Notes under the pieces: model-generated
The model's input: the letters and a program-made list of their open reading frames with translations, nothing else
The model's database searches: none
Told to the model about the DNA's origin: nothing
Virus record (IMG/VR): IMGVR_UViG_3300021168_000043
Coordinates: 1 to 48,811 of that record
Direction: 5' to 3' (one strand)
Source: a virus
Length of the DNA stretch: 48,811 bases
Made by a program: the position numbers and the translations under genes
Shown here: positions 36,904 through 44,800 of the stretch, in pieces
Position numbering within the stretch: position 1 is the stretch's first letter
How the letters are laid out: each line of letters begins with the position of its first letter

Positions 36904-37693
36904 GGGAAGCGGCCTCTTTCTCCAGAACGGCTTTGAGCATGGGAAGAGCTAACACAGCATCGATCTCAGCGGCAATTACACGGGGAGAACGACGGGTGCC
37001 ATGGCCTACGGACGCTGGAACGGGGTATAAAACCGCTCCAGACGCTCCCAGAGCGTCCGCCAAGGCTTTCAGGTACTCAGACAGGCCTCTAAGATAGAGA
37101 AGGAATTTGGCTGTCACTCCAGGAGAGAACGCTTCCACGTTGCCTTTGATCGTGATCTCCACGTACACATCGCCGTCACCTTCTCTAAGGTAACGGAAGA
37201 TACTTGCGCCTTCGGTGACGAATTCACTGAAATCGACCACGGTGATTTCTTCGTCGGTTACTTCTATGCCGATAGGAGAAGGGGGTTCTGGGAGCTTCGG
37301 CATCGCTGGTATCGATGGCGCTGACGGAAATGCAAAAGACCCGCTGAAGTCATTCGGGCTTTGGTTCTTTGGTACGATGCTCTCGATCATTCTTCCGTAG
37401 CCTTCGATGATCGCATCCCGTTCCTCGCCACGCTTGCCAAGTTGGTCGGCCAACATCTCCCCCATAGAGCTGGAGAAGATTTTTAGGCGGCGGGCCTTAT
37501 CGTCCTCAGAAAGAGATTGGATGTCGGCTACGTCGGCGGCGGAGAGCAAGGTATTCATGTCGGCGTTGGAAGGGAAAGCCGGATCTTGTGTCCATTCGTG
37601 TGGAGCACCGTTAGCTACCTCACAAGCTTGGTCCACGCCGGGGGCGTCAACTAGGCCACAATTTTTGCAGTACACTTCATTGGTTTCAGACAT
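36896..37693 (-). CDS. Hypothetical protein with N-terminal zinc-knuckle
   Basis: 265 residues. The N-terminus has C-K-N-C-G and a further Cys (Q-A-C-E), followed by H-E-W. The middle is a disordered Pro/Ser stretch (about 105-140). The C-terminal half is mixed with D-V-Y-V-E-I-T-I-K-G and a helical end. Placed before the GroES-like gene. Not recognised. Confidence 0.6.
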   Translation of the reverse strand: MSETNEVYCKNCGLVDAPGVDQACEVANGAPHEWTQDPAFPSNADMNTLLSAADVADIQSLSEDDKARRLKIFSSSMGEMLADQLGKRGEERDAIIEGYGRMIESIVPKNQSPNDFSGSFAFPSAPSIPAMPKLPEPPSPIGIEVTDEEITVVDFSEFVTEGASIFRYLREGDGDVYVEITIKGNVEAFSPGVTAKFLLYLRGLSEYLKALADALGASGAVLYPVPASVGHGTRRSPRVIAAEIDAVLALPMLKAVLEKEAASHA

Positions 37694-37874
37694 CGATCTT
37701 CCTTCCTTGCATGGTGATGACGGAGGCTACGTGGACAGATGGGTTGAGGGGCTGCTTGCCGGTCTCAGGGTCCTTACGAAGAAGAGGCCATGTGGTGGTT
37801 CCTGAACCTCGCTTGCTGGTGAAGCGGAAGCGTAGGGGGATGCGGCGATGATCACGGATCTGGCGACGGTTCAT
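37686..37874 (-). CDS. Small basic protein
   Basis: 62 residues, Arg/Lys-rich throughout (R-R-Q-I-R-D-H-R-R-I-P-L-R-F-R-F-T). Overlaps both neighbours by 4-8 bases. Probably nucleic-acid binding; unassigned. Confidence 0.55.
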   Translation of the reverse strand: MNRRQIRDHRRIPLRFRFTSKRGSGTTTWPLLRKDPETGKQPLNPSVHVASVITMQGRKIDV

Positions 37875-38017
37875 AATCCCTCCCAGTAGACAGTTTTGCA
37901 GCGTTCACACAACTCGATCCCGATGATCGGGAAGTGAAGTATGTCACGGACGGCGTAGGGCAATCTGCCGCTTGGAAGCCGCATAGGTTTGTGGCCGAAC
38001 AGCCAACAGAGAATCAT
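37871..38017 (-). CDS. 48-residue Cys-containing protein
   Basis: The start ATG at 38017 overlaps the stop of the gene upstream. Begins with C-W-L-F-G-H-K and ends with L-C-E-R-C-K-T, a possible metal knuckle (C-x2-C plus His). Longer in-frame starts overlap the upstream gene and are not used. Confidence 0.5.
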   Translation of the reverse strand: MILCWLFGHKPMRLPSGRLPYAVRDILHFPIIGIELCERCKTVYWEGL

Positions 38018-38289
38018 GCAGCCTCTTCTTGTTGGTCCTTCGTCCATTGAATCATTTTCTCTTCCGACCCGTGGGAAGGGGCCGGAGCTTCGTTGTAGAG
38101 GAAGAGGCACACCTGCCTAAGATCCGTGATCTGGTCCACGCGCCCCACGGCTTCCCGCAGATCGTTCTTCAGGCAAGCCTGTAAGAAGTGGCCGGGGAGG
38201 ATGCCGTGCTCCAGATACCGCTTCATCCCGCCGGTGAGGTGCTCCGGGAGAATCGAGTAGTCGATGTCAGCGGGGAGAAGATGCTTCAT
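38014..38289 (-). CDS. Conserved-type small phage protein
   Basis: 91 residues with pattern L-T-G-G-M-K-R-Y-L-E-H-G-I-L-P-G-H-F-L-Q-A and L-K-N-D-L-R-E-A-V-G-R-V-D, then L-Y-N-E-A-P-A-P-S-H-G-S. I recall this pattern from many unnamed phage proteins. A 12-of-13 palindrome lies within it (38240-38252). Role unknown. Confidence 0.7.
   Translation of the reverse strand: MKHLLPADIDYSILPEHLTGGMKRYLEHGILPGHFLQACLKNDLREAVGRVDQITDLRQVCLFLYNEAPAPSHGSEEKMIQWTKDQQEEAA
38240..38252. promoter_or_regulatory. Dispersed palindrome, 12 of 13 match (inside a gene)
   Basis: TGCTCCGGGAGAA near the start of the 38014-38289 gene, encoding Leu-Pro-Glu. Weak on its own because of codon context. Confidence 0.3.
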
Positions 38290-38389
38290 CGAGTGGCCTT
38301 TTCCTTTTCTGTTTTCTGAAAAATCGTCGGCGGGATCGTATCGCGCCCCTCAAGCATAGCCTTCGTGGTGATGCCCTTCTGCATCTTCA

Positions 38390-38423
38390 ACAGTTTACAC
38401 TATTCGCCGGAATTGTGTACAGT
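38390..38423 (+). promoter_or_regulatory. Dyad ahead of the recombinase gene
   Basis: TTTACAC (38394-38400) and GTGTACA (38415-38421) are near-perfect inverted halves around a 14-bp centre, just upstream of the recombinase start. It may be an operator or a recombinase binding site. No clear -10/-35 pair was picked. Confidence 0.35.
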
Positions 38424-38428
38424 GAAAA

Positions 38429-39103
38429 GTGATGGAAACGGCAGAAAAACCCCTAGGACTAGCATTTGCTTATCTCCGGGTGAGCGGCAAGGGGCAGATC
38501 GAAGGGGATGGCTTCACTAGGCAGCTTACGGCGATCCAGGCGTACGCGAAGGCCCAGGGGGTGAAGATCATCGATGTGTACCAGGAGAAGGGCGTGACGG
38601 GCACTGTAGACGGCATGGACCGGCCTGCCTGGGTCGAGATGATCGAGCGGATCATGGCGAGCGGTGGGGAGGGAATCGTAATCGAAAGGCTAGACCGGCT
38701 TGCCAGGGATCTGATGATTCAAGAGCACATTTTGAAGGATCTGAAGCGCCGGGGGATTAAGATCGTTTCTGTGGCAGAGCCGGACCTGTGCACCGACGAT
38801 CCCACCAGAAAGCTTCTCCGCCAGATCATGGGCGCGATCGCGGAGTACGACAAGACCATGATCGTGTTGAAGCTCCGGGGGGCGCGGCAGCGGAAGCGGG
38901 CGAATGGGGAGAGATGCGAGGGGGCCAAGCGGTACGGAGAAAAGCCGGGAGAAAGGCTGGTGCTGAAGCGGATCGCCACAGCGCGGGCGGCGGGGGAAGG
39001 GCTCCAGAAGATTGCCCAGACGCTTAATGACGAGGGGATCAAGCCCCGGCGCGGGGAGAAGTGGCATGCCAGCAGCGTGAGAAGCGTGCTGATGAACGCT
39101 TAA
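38429..39103 (+). CDS. Small serine recombinase (resolvase/invertase family)
   Basis: 224 residues; GTG at 38429 or ATG at 38432. The catalytic Ser lies in A-Y-L-R-V-S-G-K-G-Q (residue 19). R-L-D-R-L-A-R-D and M-G-A-I-A-E-Y-D-K follow, as in resolvases. A C-terminal HTH (G-L-Q-K-I-A-Q-T-L-N-D-E-G-I-K-P) ends the protein. It lacks the long C-terminal part of large serine integrases, so it is more likely a resolvase or invertase than the phage integrase. It may invert nearby fibre genes or resolve multimers. Confidence 0.9.
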   Translation: MMETAEKPLGLAFAYLRVSGKGQIEGDGFTRQLTAIQAYAKAQGVKIIDVYQEKGVTGTVDGMDRPAWVEMIERIMASGGEGIVIERLDRLARDLMIQEHILKDLKRRGIKIVSVAEPDLCTDDPTRKLLRQIMGAIAEYDKTMIVLKLRGARQRKRANGERCEGAKRYGEKPGERLVLKRIATARAAGEGLQKIAQTLNDEGIKPRRGEKWHASSVRSVLMNA

Positions 39104-39159
39104 GAATCATCATTCGGCCTCCCACATGCTATACAATTCTCCCGAAGGAGCTTCTTCTT

Positions 39160-39327
39160 ATGGGTAGTCCTATTCTGATTCTGATGTGGCTTGCGCTGAT
39201 CTGTTACGCGGCTGCGTTCTTCATCGCCTTCTGGCGGCGAGATCCGGCCCCGTGGCCTGCTTCGATTGGATTGATCGCGGCAGGCCTATTCTTACAAACA
39301 TTATTCGGTCTGGTGAAAGGCGGCTGA
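39160..39327 (+). CDS. Small membrane protein
   Basis: 55 residues, with two hydrophobic spans (about 4-22 and 34-50) separated by a short basic Trp-rich loop. A GAAGGAG site lies 10 bases before the ATG at 39160. Holin-like size and topology, but there is no lysis context proof. Ends at a large hairpin. Confidence 0.55.
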   Translation: MGSPILILMWLALICYAAAFFIAFWRRDPAPWPASIGLIAAGLFLQTLFGLVKGG

Positions 39328-39334
39328 AGGTTTC

Positions 39335-39388
39335 CTTCGGGCCGGTCTGGAGTCTCTGAAGGTTAGTCTCTAGAAGACCGGCCCGAAG
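39335..39388 (+). terminator. 14-bp hairpin after the rightward genes
   Basis: CTTCGGGCCGGTCT (39335-39348) pairs perfectly with 39375-39388 across a 26-nt loop. It lies 8 bases past the stop at 39327. No U-tract follows, so it may stop or stabilise the RNA in another way. The GGCCGGTC core is shared with the leader hairpin at 32348-32431. Confidence 0.5.
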
Positions 39389-39440
39389 TTCGCGTTGGGT
39401 GCGAAAGCAGATTAAAGCATACCCCTGCCGGTGCTCCATG

Positions 39441-39674
39441 TCAATCCGCACTGTTAAGGATTTTGTCTATCCCTCTGGAGATCTCACGATTCTCCCGGAT
39501 CATCACATTGAGAGCGCGGTTGATCGCCCGTGCGATCCCTGGGCGCAAATGCCTCCGCCGCCACATCTGACAGTTCTTACATGGGCACAGAACACGCTCT
39601 GACCAGCCACCTCTACCTGGATTGAAAGAAGTTGGCTTGCGGTGGATCGTGGCGGCATGCTTGCTCAGCTTCAT
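39441..39674 (-). CDS. Small basic Cys protein
   Basis: 77 residues: Lys/His-rich start, C-P-C-K-N-C near 30-35, and a basic helical C-terminus (R-A-I-N-R-A-L-N-V-M-I-R-E-N-R). Possibly a metal- and nucleic-acid-binding protein. A partial palindrome (39490-39502) lies in its coding region. Unassigned. Confidence 0.5.
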   Translation of the reverse strand: MKLSKHAATIHRKPTSFNPGRGGWSERVLCPCKNCQMWRRRHLRPGIARAINRALNVMIRENREISRGIDKILNSAD

Positions 39675-39697
39675 CCTCGTTCACACAACCCGTAAAA

Positions 39698-40096
39698 TCA
39701 GAGCCCGTGTTCGCGCAGCCACTGATCCCATAGCGGGTCTTGGCGCAGTATCGTAAACCAAGCTGGAGGCGCGTGCTCAAAGCGCAATATGGTGCCGGAG
39801 TGGTCGTTCTGAAAAACCGGCACGTAGGATAAGAGGTAGTTGGCGTCGGCGTGGATGTCGGGAGTAATCGCTATAAGCAGGCAAGTCCATCCGGAAGAAT
39901 CGGTGCATGGTGTAAAAAGCGCCTTGACGGTATCCGAAGCGATCTGGTTCCTGGGATCGATCCGCGTTCCGGCATACGGGCCAAACCAAATATTTACCTG
40001 ATTTTGATTTCTAATCTGCGAAGGAGAAACACGAGTCTGAGCAAAGCATAAGGCTGCGAGCACAGCTAAAAGGAGAGTCTTCACGGAGCTTGCCAT
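39698..40096 (-). CDS. Secreted or virion-associated hypothetical protein
   Basis: 132 residues from the ATG at 40096. Signal peptide about 1-19 (V-K-T-L-L-L-A-V-L-A-A-L-C-F-A), then A-Q-T-R-V-S-P-S-Q-I-R after the cut. The body is beta-like and ends L-W-D-Q-W-L-R-E-H. It shares the post-signal Q-T-R-V...Q-I-R motif with its neighbour at 40081. Function unknown. Confidence 0.65.
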   Translation of the reverse strand: MASSVKTLLLAVLAALCFAQTRVSPSQIRNQNQVNIWFGPYAGTRIDPRNQIASDTVKALFTPCTDSSGWTCLLIAITPDIHADANYLLSYVPVFQNDHSGTILRFEHAPPAWFTILRQDPLWDQWLREHGL

Positions 40097-40809
40097 ATCG
40101 TGCTTAGAGTCCCCGGAGCAGAGCACAATTTCACGGCCTTTACTACACCGCCCACCGTCATCAAATACATTTCTCCGAGCGTACAATTAGGAGGATCAGC
40201 CGAAATGAGCCGCGCTGGAATCGTCTTGGCTGCGTTGCTGGCATCCTCGCTGCCCGTATAGGCATTGTACCCTCCCAAATCAGGCACGATTGCAGGATCG
40301 CGAGAGATTAAGCACGGGCCGATTGTGCAATCGATAATGATCCCGTCTCCAGCCATCACCGAATTTTGCGAGTACACAGAACGCTTATCGGAAAGTGCAG
40401 TGAACTGGCCGTCAGCAATCGTCACATCAGCAACGGGAAACGCCGTATCCGGCACACTCGGATTGATAACCGCCTGAGCTGTGATACTAATATTGGTCGT
40501 ATCGAAGTTCAACGTGAAAGCGTTCGGGTACTCCAACACCAGAGCGCACGAATCACTGACGTATAACTTGCCTACCATCGGACCAGAAGAGCCAGATAGC
40601 AAGCGAGCGGAAGAAGTGGAAGTGAAGTTGTCGCATACGCGTGTTAGAAACCTTACCCGCCCAGCCGCCACAGTAAGCAGACTCCCTTGAATTGTTGGCG
40701 TGAAGTCGCGAATCTGTATTCCTACGACTCTGGTTTGCCCAAGACTAAAAGTCAGCACCAGACCCAACGCCAAACCACAAAGCATGCTGATTAAAGCCTT
40801 GTTCATCAC
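40081..40809 (-). CDS. Secreted or virion-associated hypothetical protein
   Basis: 242 residues. Signal-like helix 1-24 (L-I-S-M-L-C-G-L-A-L-G-L-V-L-T-F-S), followed by Q-T-R-V-V-G-I-Q-I-R-D-F. The rest is a beta-rich body with N-T-T repeats and a late D-L-G-G-Y-N-A-Y-T. The Q-T-R-V...Q-I-R motif repeats in the next gene. Could be a tail or baseplate protein, or an exported decoy. Confidence 0.65.
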   Translation of the reverse strand: MMNKALISMLCGLALGLVLTFSLGQTRVVGIQIRDFTPTIQGSLLTVAAGRVRFLTRVCDNFTSTSSARLLSGSSGPMVGKLYVSDSCALVLEYPNAFTLNFDTTNISITAQAVINPSVPDTAFPVADVTIADGQFTALSDKRSVYSQNSVMAGDGIIIDCTIGPCLISRDPAIVPDLGGYNAYTGSEDASNAAKTIPARLISADPPNCTLGEMYLMTVGGVVKAVKLCSAPGTLSTIWQAP

Positions 40810-41327
40810 TTCCTATACGTGCAGGAGAAAGAATCCCCAGGCTGCGGCGTAGCAGCAGCATTCACAAACGTCATCGTGGCCCCGGCAAGCGTGAAGTCCA
40901 CAGGCGGACTGGCTCCAATCACCGCCGTCAGCACCAAGCCGTTCCGTATGCATTGCAGTCCTGTCTGCGGGTTAGGCGAGTCCGGCAGCGTAAACACCAG
41001 ATTCACCCCATCCTGCGCCCCCGCCGGGATCACAGGCCCAACAAAAACCGGCCCGCCGGTTCCCCCCGCCCCTCGCTGTGTCGGAGGCGTCGTGCTCAGA
41101 TCGAGCGGCAACGTCGCCGCGTCCACCTGCACACACGTAAACAGAATGAAAGTCCCCAGCCCCGTGACAACCGGCTTCCCCACCACCATAAACTCCGGCT
41201 GAGACGCCCCCGGCGCGACCGCAATCGCCGGACACCGGATCTGATTTGCGTTGATCGCTGACGGCTTCTGAGCCACCACAAACGGCGCAAGCACCAAAAC
41301 GGACAACAATACGACTATTTTCTTCAT
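40806..41327 (-). CDS. Secreted or virion-associated hypothetical protein with a tail-protein-like core
   Basis: 173 residues. Signal peptide about 1-19 (I-V-V-L-L-S-V-L-V-L-A-P-F-V-V-A), then A-N-Q-I-R-C-P. The C-terminal half has D-G-V-N-L-V-F-T-L-P-D-S-P-N-P and a C-I-R-N-G-L-V-L segment, a pattern familiar from phage tail proteins. Overlaps the neighbouring genes by 4 bases. Confidence 0.65.
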   Translation of the reverse strand: MKKIVVLLSVLVLAPFVVAQKPSAINANQIRCPAIAVAPGASQPEFMVVGKPVVTGLGTFILFTCVQVDAATLPLDLSTTPPTQRGAGGTGGPVFVGPVIPAGAQDGVNLVFTLPDSPNPQTGLQCIRNGLVLTAVIGASPPVDFTLAGATMTFVNAAATPQPGDSFSCTYRK

Positions 41328-41328
41328 C

Positions 41329-41457
41329 TTAGAGCCTTTCCAGCCGCCAATACGGCGTAAACTTCACCCTTCTCCACACCGCCCCATTACAAATCCATAC
41401 ATTGGCCACCGGCCTCCCCAGCACCCTTGCTTTTAACAGATCCCAGAACGTTCCCAT
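41329..41457 (-). CDS. 42-residue basic peptide
   Basis: A short ORF in the gap between the fibre genes and the muralytic-like gene, with many Trp and Arg (F-W-D-L-L-K-A-R-V-L-G-R-P) and one Cys. Placement fits the operon exactly. Unknown. Confidence 0.45.
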   Translation of the reverse strand: MGTFWDLLKARVLGRPVANVWICNGAVWRRVKFTPYWRLERL

Positions 41458-41479
41458 GCCTTCCTCCTACGATGCCCCC

Positions 41480-42112
41480 TCAACGCCTAGAAACGAGCGC
41501 CAACGCGACGACCCCTATCGCTACCAGCCCAACCACCCCCAAGCTTACACCACTTCCCAGGCCTAGGGAAGCCATTAAATCCGTCCCCGTGCCCGCAGAG
41601 TCTCCCGGAGAAACCGTGAAGTCCGGCGGGAGTGGAGGGCCATATGGGATGAAGGGGGAGGCGGAAGAATCGGCAGCGGCGATGGCGGCGGAAAGAGGGT
41701 CGTCTACGCTAAGCCCTGTAGCTGCCGCGATGGATTGAGCGTAAGCAGCCGGGTTGTTGCCAGATCCAGCGGGGGCGTAACGGGCAGTGAATTGGGAGAT
41801 GGTGAGGCCGGATGCGGCGAGATTCTGAATAAGAGCTTGCTCCGCTTGTACTCCGGCGTCGAGAGAAGAGAATTGGGCGATGCAGTCTTGAGCACCAGTG
41901 TTGGTGTCGGTAAAGCAGTTGGAGGAGGGAGAGGCGTTGGGTTGGCCTACGTAAATGAGGTTGCCGGGATTGTTGAGGCCCGGTTTGGAAGATTCGGTCT
42001 TGGAGATGGTGGCCATCACCTGATCAATGGTGCCTAGGCCGGAAAGAGGGATAGGACGGAGGAGGGAGCGTCTAGCCCAGTTTGGAGGCGTGCGTGCATT
42101 GATGTAGGCCAT
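41480..42112 (-). CDS. Muralytic-like protein with C-terminal membrane span
   Basis: 210 residues from the ATG at 42112. Core: L-N-N-P-G-N-L, then F-S-S-L-D-A-G-V-Q-A-E-Q-A-L, and R-Y-A-P-A-G-S-G-N-N-P-A-A-Y-A-Q-S-I-A-A-A-T-G, which resembles structural P5/transglycosylase-like peptidoglycan proteins (N-N-P-G-N-I pattern). A C-terminal hydrophobic span (about 185-207) ends in S-R-R. It could degrade or bind peptidoglycan during entry or at release. Confidence 0.6.
   Translation of the reverse strand: MAYINARTPPNWARRSLLRPIPLSGLGTIDQVMATISKTESSKPGLNNPGNLIYVGQPNASPSSNCFTDTNTGAQDCIAQFSSLDAGVQAEQALIQNLAASGLTISQFTARYAPAGSGNNPAAYAQSIAAATGLSVDDPLSAAIAAADSSASPFIPYGPPLPPDFTVSPGDSAGTGTDLMASLGLGSGVSLGVVGLVAIGVVALALVSRR
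41600..41612. promoter_or_regulatory. Dispersed palindrome, 12 of 13 match (inside a gene)
   Basis: GTCTCCCGGAGAA in the muralytic-like gene, in a Ser-Pro-Gly-Asp codon context rather than Leu-Pro-Glu. Confidence 0.35.
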
Positions 42113-42122
42113 CTCTTTTGTT

Positions 42123-43616
42123 TTATTGAATGATGGGGAAGCCTTTTTGTCCTGAGTTGGTGGGTGGATCGGCATGCTGCACTGCGCCGATGTCTAAGTT
42201 TCCAGTCGTGGTCCCGCCTGGAAATGCCCCCGGCCAACAAGCCGCCCGCGCCGCTGCACCGCCACCGGCTGTAGAGTTCAAGGAATAATCCCCGCTGCCG
42301 CTGTTTGTGAAAGGCCCCGCGCTGAGAGTGACATCCCCGTTTCCAGCTACGATATTGTTGATGTTTCCAGAGCCGTTCGACCCGTAGGCGTTCGTGCGGT
42401 TTACCACAATTGCTCCCGGCGTTGCCGGTCCGTTCAGCCCCCAGCCTGTATTTCCGTAGATCACATTGCAGATCATTTGTAGTGATGCTGCGCCTGTGAG
42501 TGAAGTGACAACAGTCACGCCGTCGCTGGAATTGTTGGCGATGGTGTTGTTCTGAAGATCCAACTGCGGGCCAGCCGTAGATGCTGCTAATCCGTGTGTT
42601 GCGTTGATGCCATGCACGTTGGAGACGATTACATTTCCGATGAATTGGGCGTAAAAACCTCCGATGGCGGAGTGGGCACCATAAGTGAACCCGTCGCCGC
42701 CACAGGCATGGATGTAGTTGTTCTTGAAAATTCCGCCCTCAGTGTTATTAATGCAGTGGCTTACTGTCCCGGTGATTTCCGTGTTGCGAACCAGGAGATA
42801 CTGTATCGGAAAATCTACCTGATCTTCTCCATTGATCCCGATATTGCAGCCGGAGAGCTTGGCGTTGATAATTGTGAGTCCCACCCACAGATTAGTTGCA
42901 TGAAAACAGTCTCCTTTTGTTGCCGCCGTGCTGCTGACCGTGATGTTACAGAACAACGTGAACTGGGCCGCGTTTGGGCCAGTGTTGAAGATGTTAACTG
43001 AGTTGGTTGAGCTGGTGACCAGCGGCCTTGTGTCGCTCTGGGCCTCGCAGTTTGAGATCGTATGGTGACTCGTCTGGTAGCCGATGATCGCGATGTTCTG
43101 GAGGGTTGTATTGCCTAGGCCGGTTGTGACCGTATAAGTGCCGTTTTTGAGATGTGCGATATTCCCATTCACCGCACTGGAATAGAACTTTGAGATGGTT
43201 AAGAGGGGACCACCGACCACACCGACGCAGGCATTTGTAGCACTACCCATCGTATGGTCGACTGTGATTGTGCCTGCTGCTTGACTGAGAATCTCAAACA
43301 AACCAGTCGTACAGCCGGTACCACTTGCAATATTGATGAAATTTCCAGGCCCATGCGTAGTTGAAGTGCAGGCCGGGGAGCATGTGCCCGTGGTGCCGCT
43401 TGCGAGGGTTACTGTGATTGCTGTGCCTGCTCCAGTGCTTTCATCTGTGCCGGGAGATGCTACTCCTCCATCGAATGCTCCGCCATTGGTATCTGCCCCT
43501 GTCGTCTGAATATCCCAATTAGCAGCTACACCGAACGCGGCGTAGGCCGGAGCCTGCGAAAGAAGAACAAGCCATACGCCCAACAGCGTTTTGAGTTTTA
43601 GAAAGTAGCGTTGCAT
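42123..43616 (-). CDS. Right-handed beta-helix protein (pectate-lyase fold)
   Basis: 497 residues. Signal peptide about 1-26 (L-L-G-V-W-L-V-L-L-S-Q-A-P-A-Y-A). The body is full of repeated short strands with Asn/Thr/Gly turns (for example I-A-I-I-G-Y, L-Q-N-N-T-I-A-N-N, N-V-I-Y-G-N), typical of a parallel beta-helix. Phage tailspikes have this fold and cut or bind host surface sugars. It overlaps the next gene by 19 bases. Confidence 0.8.
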   Translation of the reverse strand: MQRYFLKLKTLLGVWLVLLSQAPAYAAFGVAANWDIQTTGADTNGGAFDGGVASPGTDESTGAGTAITVTLASGTTGTCSPACTSTTHGPGNFINIASGTGCTTGLFEILSQAAGTITVDHTMGSATNACVGVVGGPLLTISKFYSSAVNGNIAHLKNGTYTVTTGLGNTTLQNIAIIGYQTSHHTISNCEAQSDTRPLVTSSTNSVNIFNTGPNAAQFTLFCNITVSSTAATKGDCFHATNLWVGLTIINAKLSGCNIGINGEDQVDFPIQYLLVRNTEITGTVSHCINNTEGGIFKNNYIHACGGDGFTYGAHSAIGGFYAQFIGNVIVSNVHGINATHGLAASTAGPQLDLQNNTIANNSSDGVTVVTSLTGAASLQMICNVIYGNTGWGLNGPATPGAIVVNRTNAYGSNGSGNINNIVAGNGDVTLSAGPFTNSGSGDYSLNSTAGGGAAARAACWPGAFPGGTTTGNLDIGAVQHADPPTNSGQKGFPIIQ

Positions 43617-44800
43617 TGCACCACCAAGGAAGCTTTCGTGGCCGTGGCCACAGTGTTAATATTCACGCCTATGATGTCATTTGCCGCCACACTTGTAGTC
43701 CACCCACTCAATGTAGTCGAATGAACCGCCGTGCCGCTTGAGATCGCCGGAAGTGCTGCCGCCGTGATCGAATTACCGGACGTAGGAATCGCCGTGCCTG
43801 TCGCCACTTTCCATATGTCGAAGGTGATGGTGCCAGTATCAACCGTGATATTCCATGCTGTAATCGTGCAGGCGAATGGGACGGTGAAATAGGTAGTCTG
43901 AGTTGCCCCGCTAGTAAGAGCCGATCCACCGCCATCGAATCCACCGCCGAAGCTGCGGATGGATAGATTAGTGCTCCCACTCACTGCTGCCCCATTGGCA
44001 GAGTAGGCCGCCGTCTGGTTAATCGTCCCCGTGTTCACCGTTCCTGTTGCTGTGATATTCCCGAACTGAAACGTAAAAGTGAGGTTAATTGTCCCCACAA
44101 TCGTCCCACCCACCACGGACTTAAGCGTAAGCAGATCGCCCTGGCTCACATTGAAGCTGTGCGTCGTATCGTTACAGCTCTTGCTATTCCCACCTCCACT
44201 CCCCGTGATTACACACGTCACGGATTGATCCGCTGCATTCTTACGGAATGTCAAGGTTATGGAGTTCCCGGCCCCTGGGTCAGTAACAAGCTGCACAAAT
44301 AGGTTCGTCACGGTGGACGCCGCTGGGGAATCCACATCCACGTTCGTTTCGGTGGAGCTTGGCGCTCCGCCTCCTACGATAGGAAAGAATTGCGTGCCAG
44401 TGAATGTGACTGCCGCCGCCGAAGAATATCCGCCGAAGCCGCCGCCACTCGAAGATCCAGTATTAAGCTGCTGCGTCCACACACAAGTTCCCACGCCGCT
44501 GTTTTCGTAAAGCTGCTGTCCTAGTGTGGCCCCGGTCACTACGGCTAACTCCCCGTTCACGCATCCCGACGCGGGAAGCGCCCCTGTGTTGGCCACCACA
44601 ATCGTAGGCGCGGTGTGCACAGCGGAAGAAAAATTCTGTGTCCCCGTAGTGTAGGCGTTGGATTGGTTGGTTTGTACTACCGTGGACGGTAGGGAAGTTA
44701 TGCTACTAGCATCAAGCCGCCTTCCCCCGTCTCTCCCGAACCAAGCTAGTACCAGCACGAACGCCAGCAACCAACGAATCTTAGGTCTAGTATTGAGCAT
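43598..44800 (-). CDS. Tail-fibre-like protein
   Basis: 400 residues. The signal-like N-terminus (W-L-L-A-F-V-L-V-L-A-W-F) is followed by repeated Thr/Ser/Gly beta pieces: V-V-Q-T-N-Q-S-N-A-Y, C-V-N-G-E-L-A-V-V-T, and Q-Q-L-Y-E-N-S-G-V-G-T-C-V-W-T-Q. I recognise the latter as similar to secreted or fibre proteins with a trefoil-like small repeat. Likely host-surface binding. Confidence 0.6.
   Translation of the reverse strand: MLNTRPKIRWLLAFVLVLAWFGRDGGRRLDASSITSLPSTVVQTNQSNAYTTGTQNFSSAVHTAPTIVVANTGALPASGCVNGELAVVTGATLGQQLYENSGVGTCVWTQQLNTGSSSGGGFGGYSSAAAVTFTGTQFFPIVGGGAPSSTETNVDVDSPAASTVTNLFVQLVTDPGAGNSITLTFRKNAADQSVTCVITGSGGGNSKSCNDTTHSFNVSQGDLLTLKSVVGGTIVGTINLTFTFQFGNITATGTVNTGTINQTAAYSANGAAVSGSTNLSIRSFGGGFDGGGSALTSGATQTTYFTVPFACTITAWNITVDTGTITFDIWKVATGTAIPTSGNSITAAALPAISSGTAVHSTTLSGWTTSVAANDIIGVNINTVATATKASLVVQCNATF

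Noticed and set aside
38429-39103. Large serine integrase of the phage
   Set aside because: Only 224 residues, with resolvase-type C-terminal HTH and no recombinase or zinc-ribbon domains after the catalytic core.
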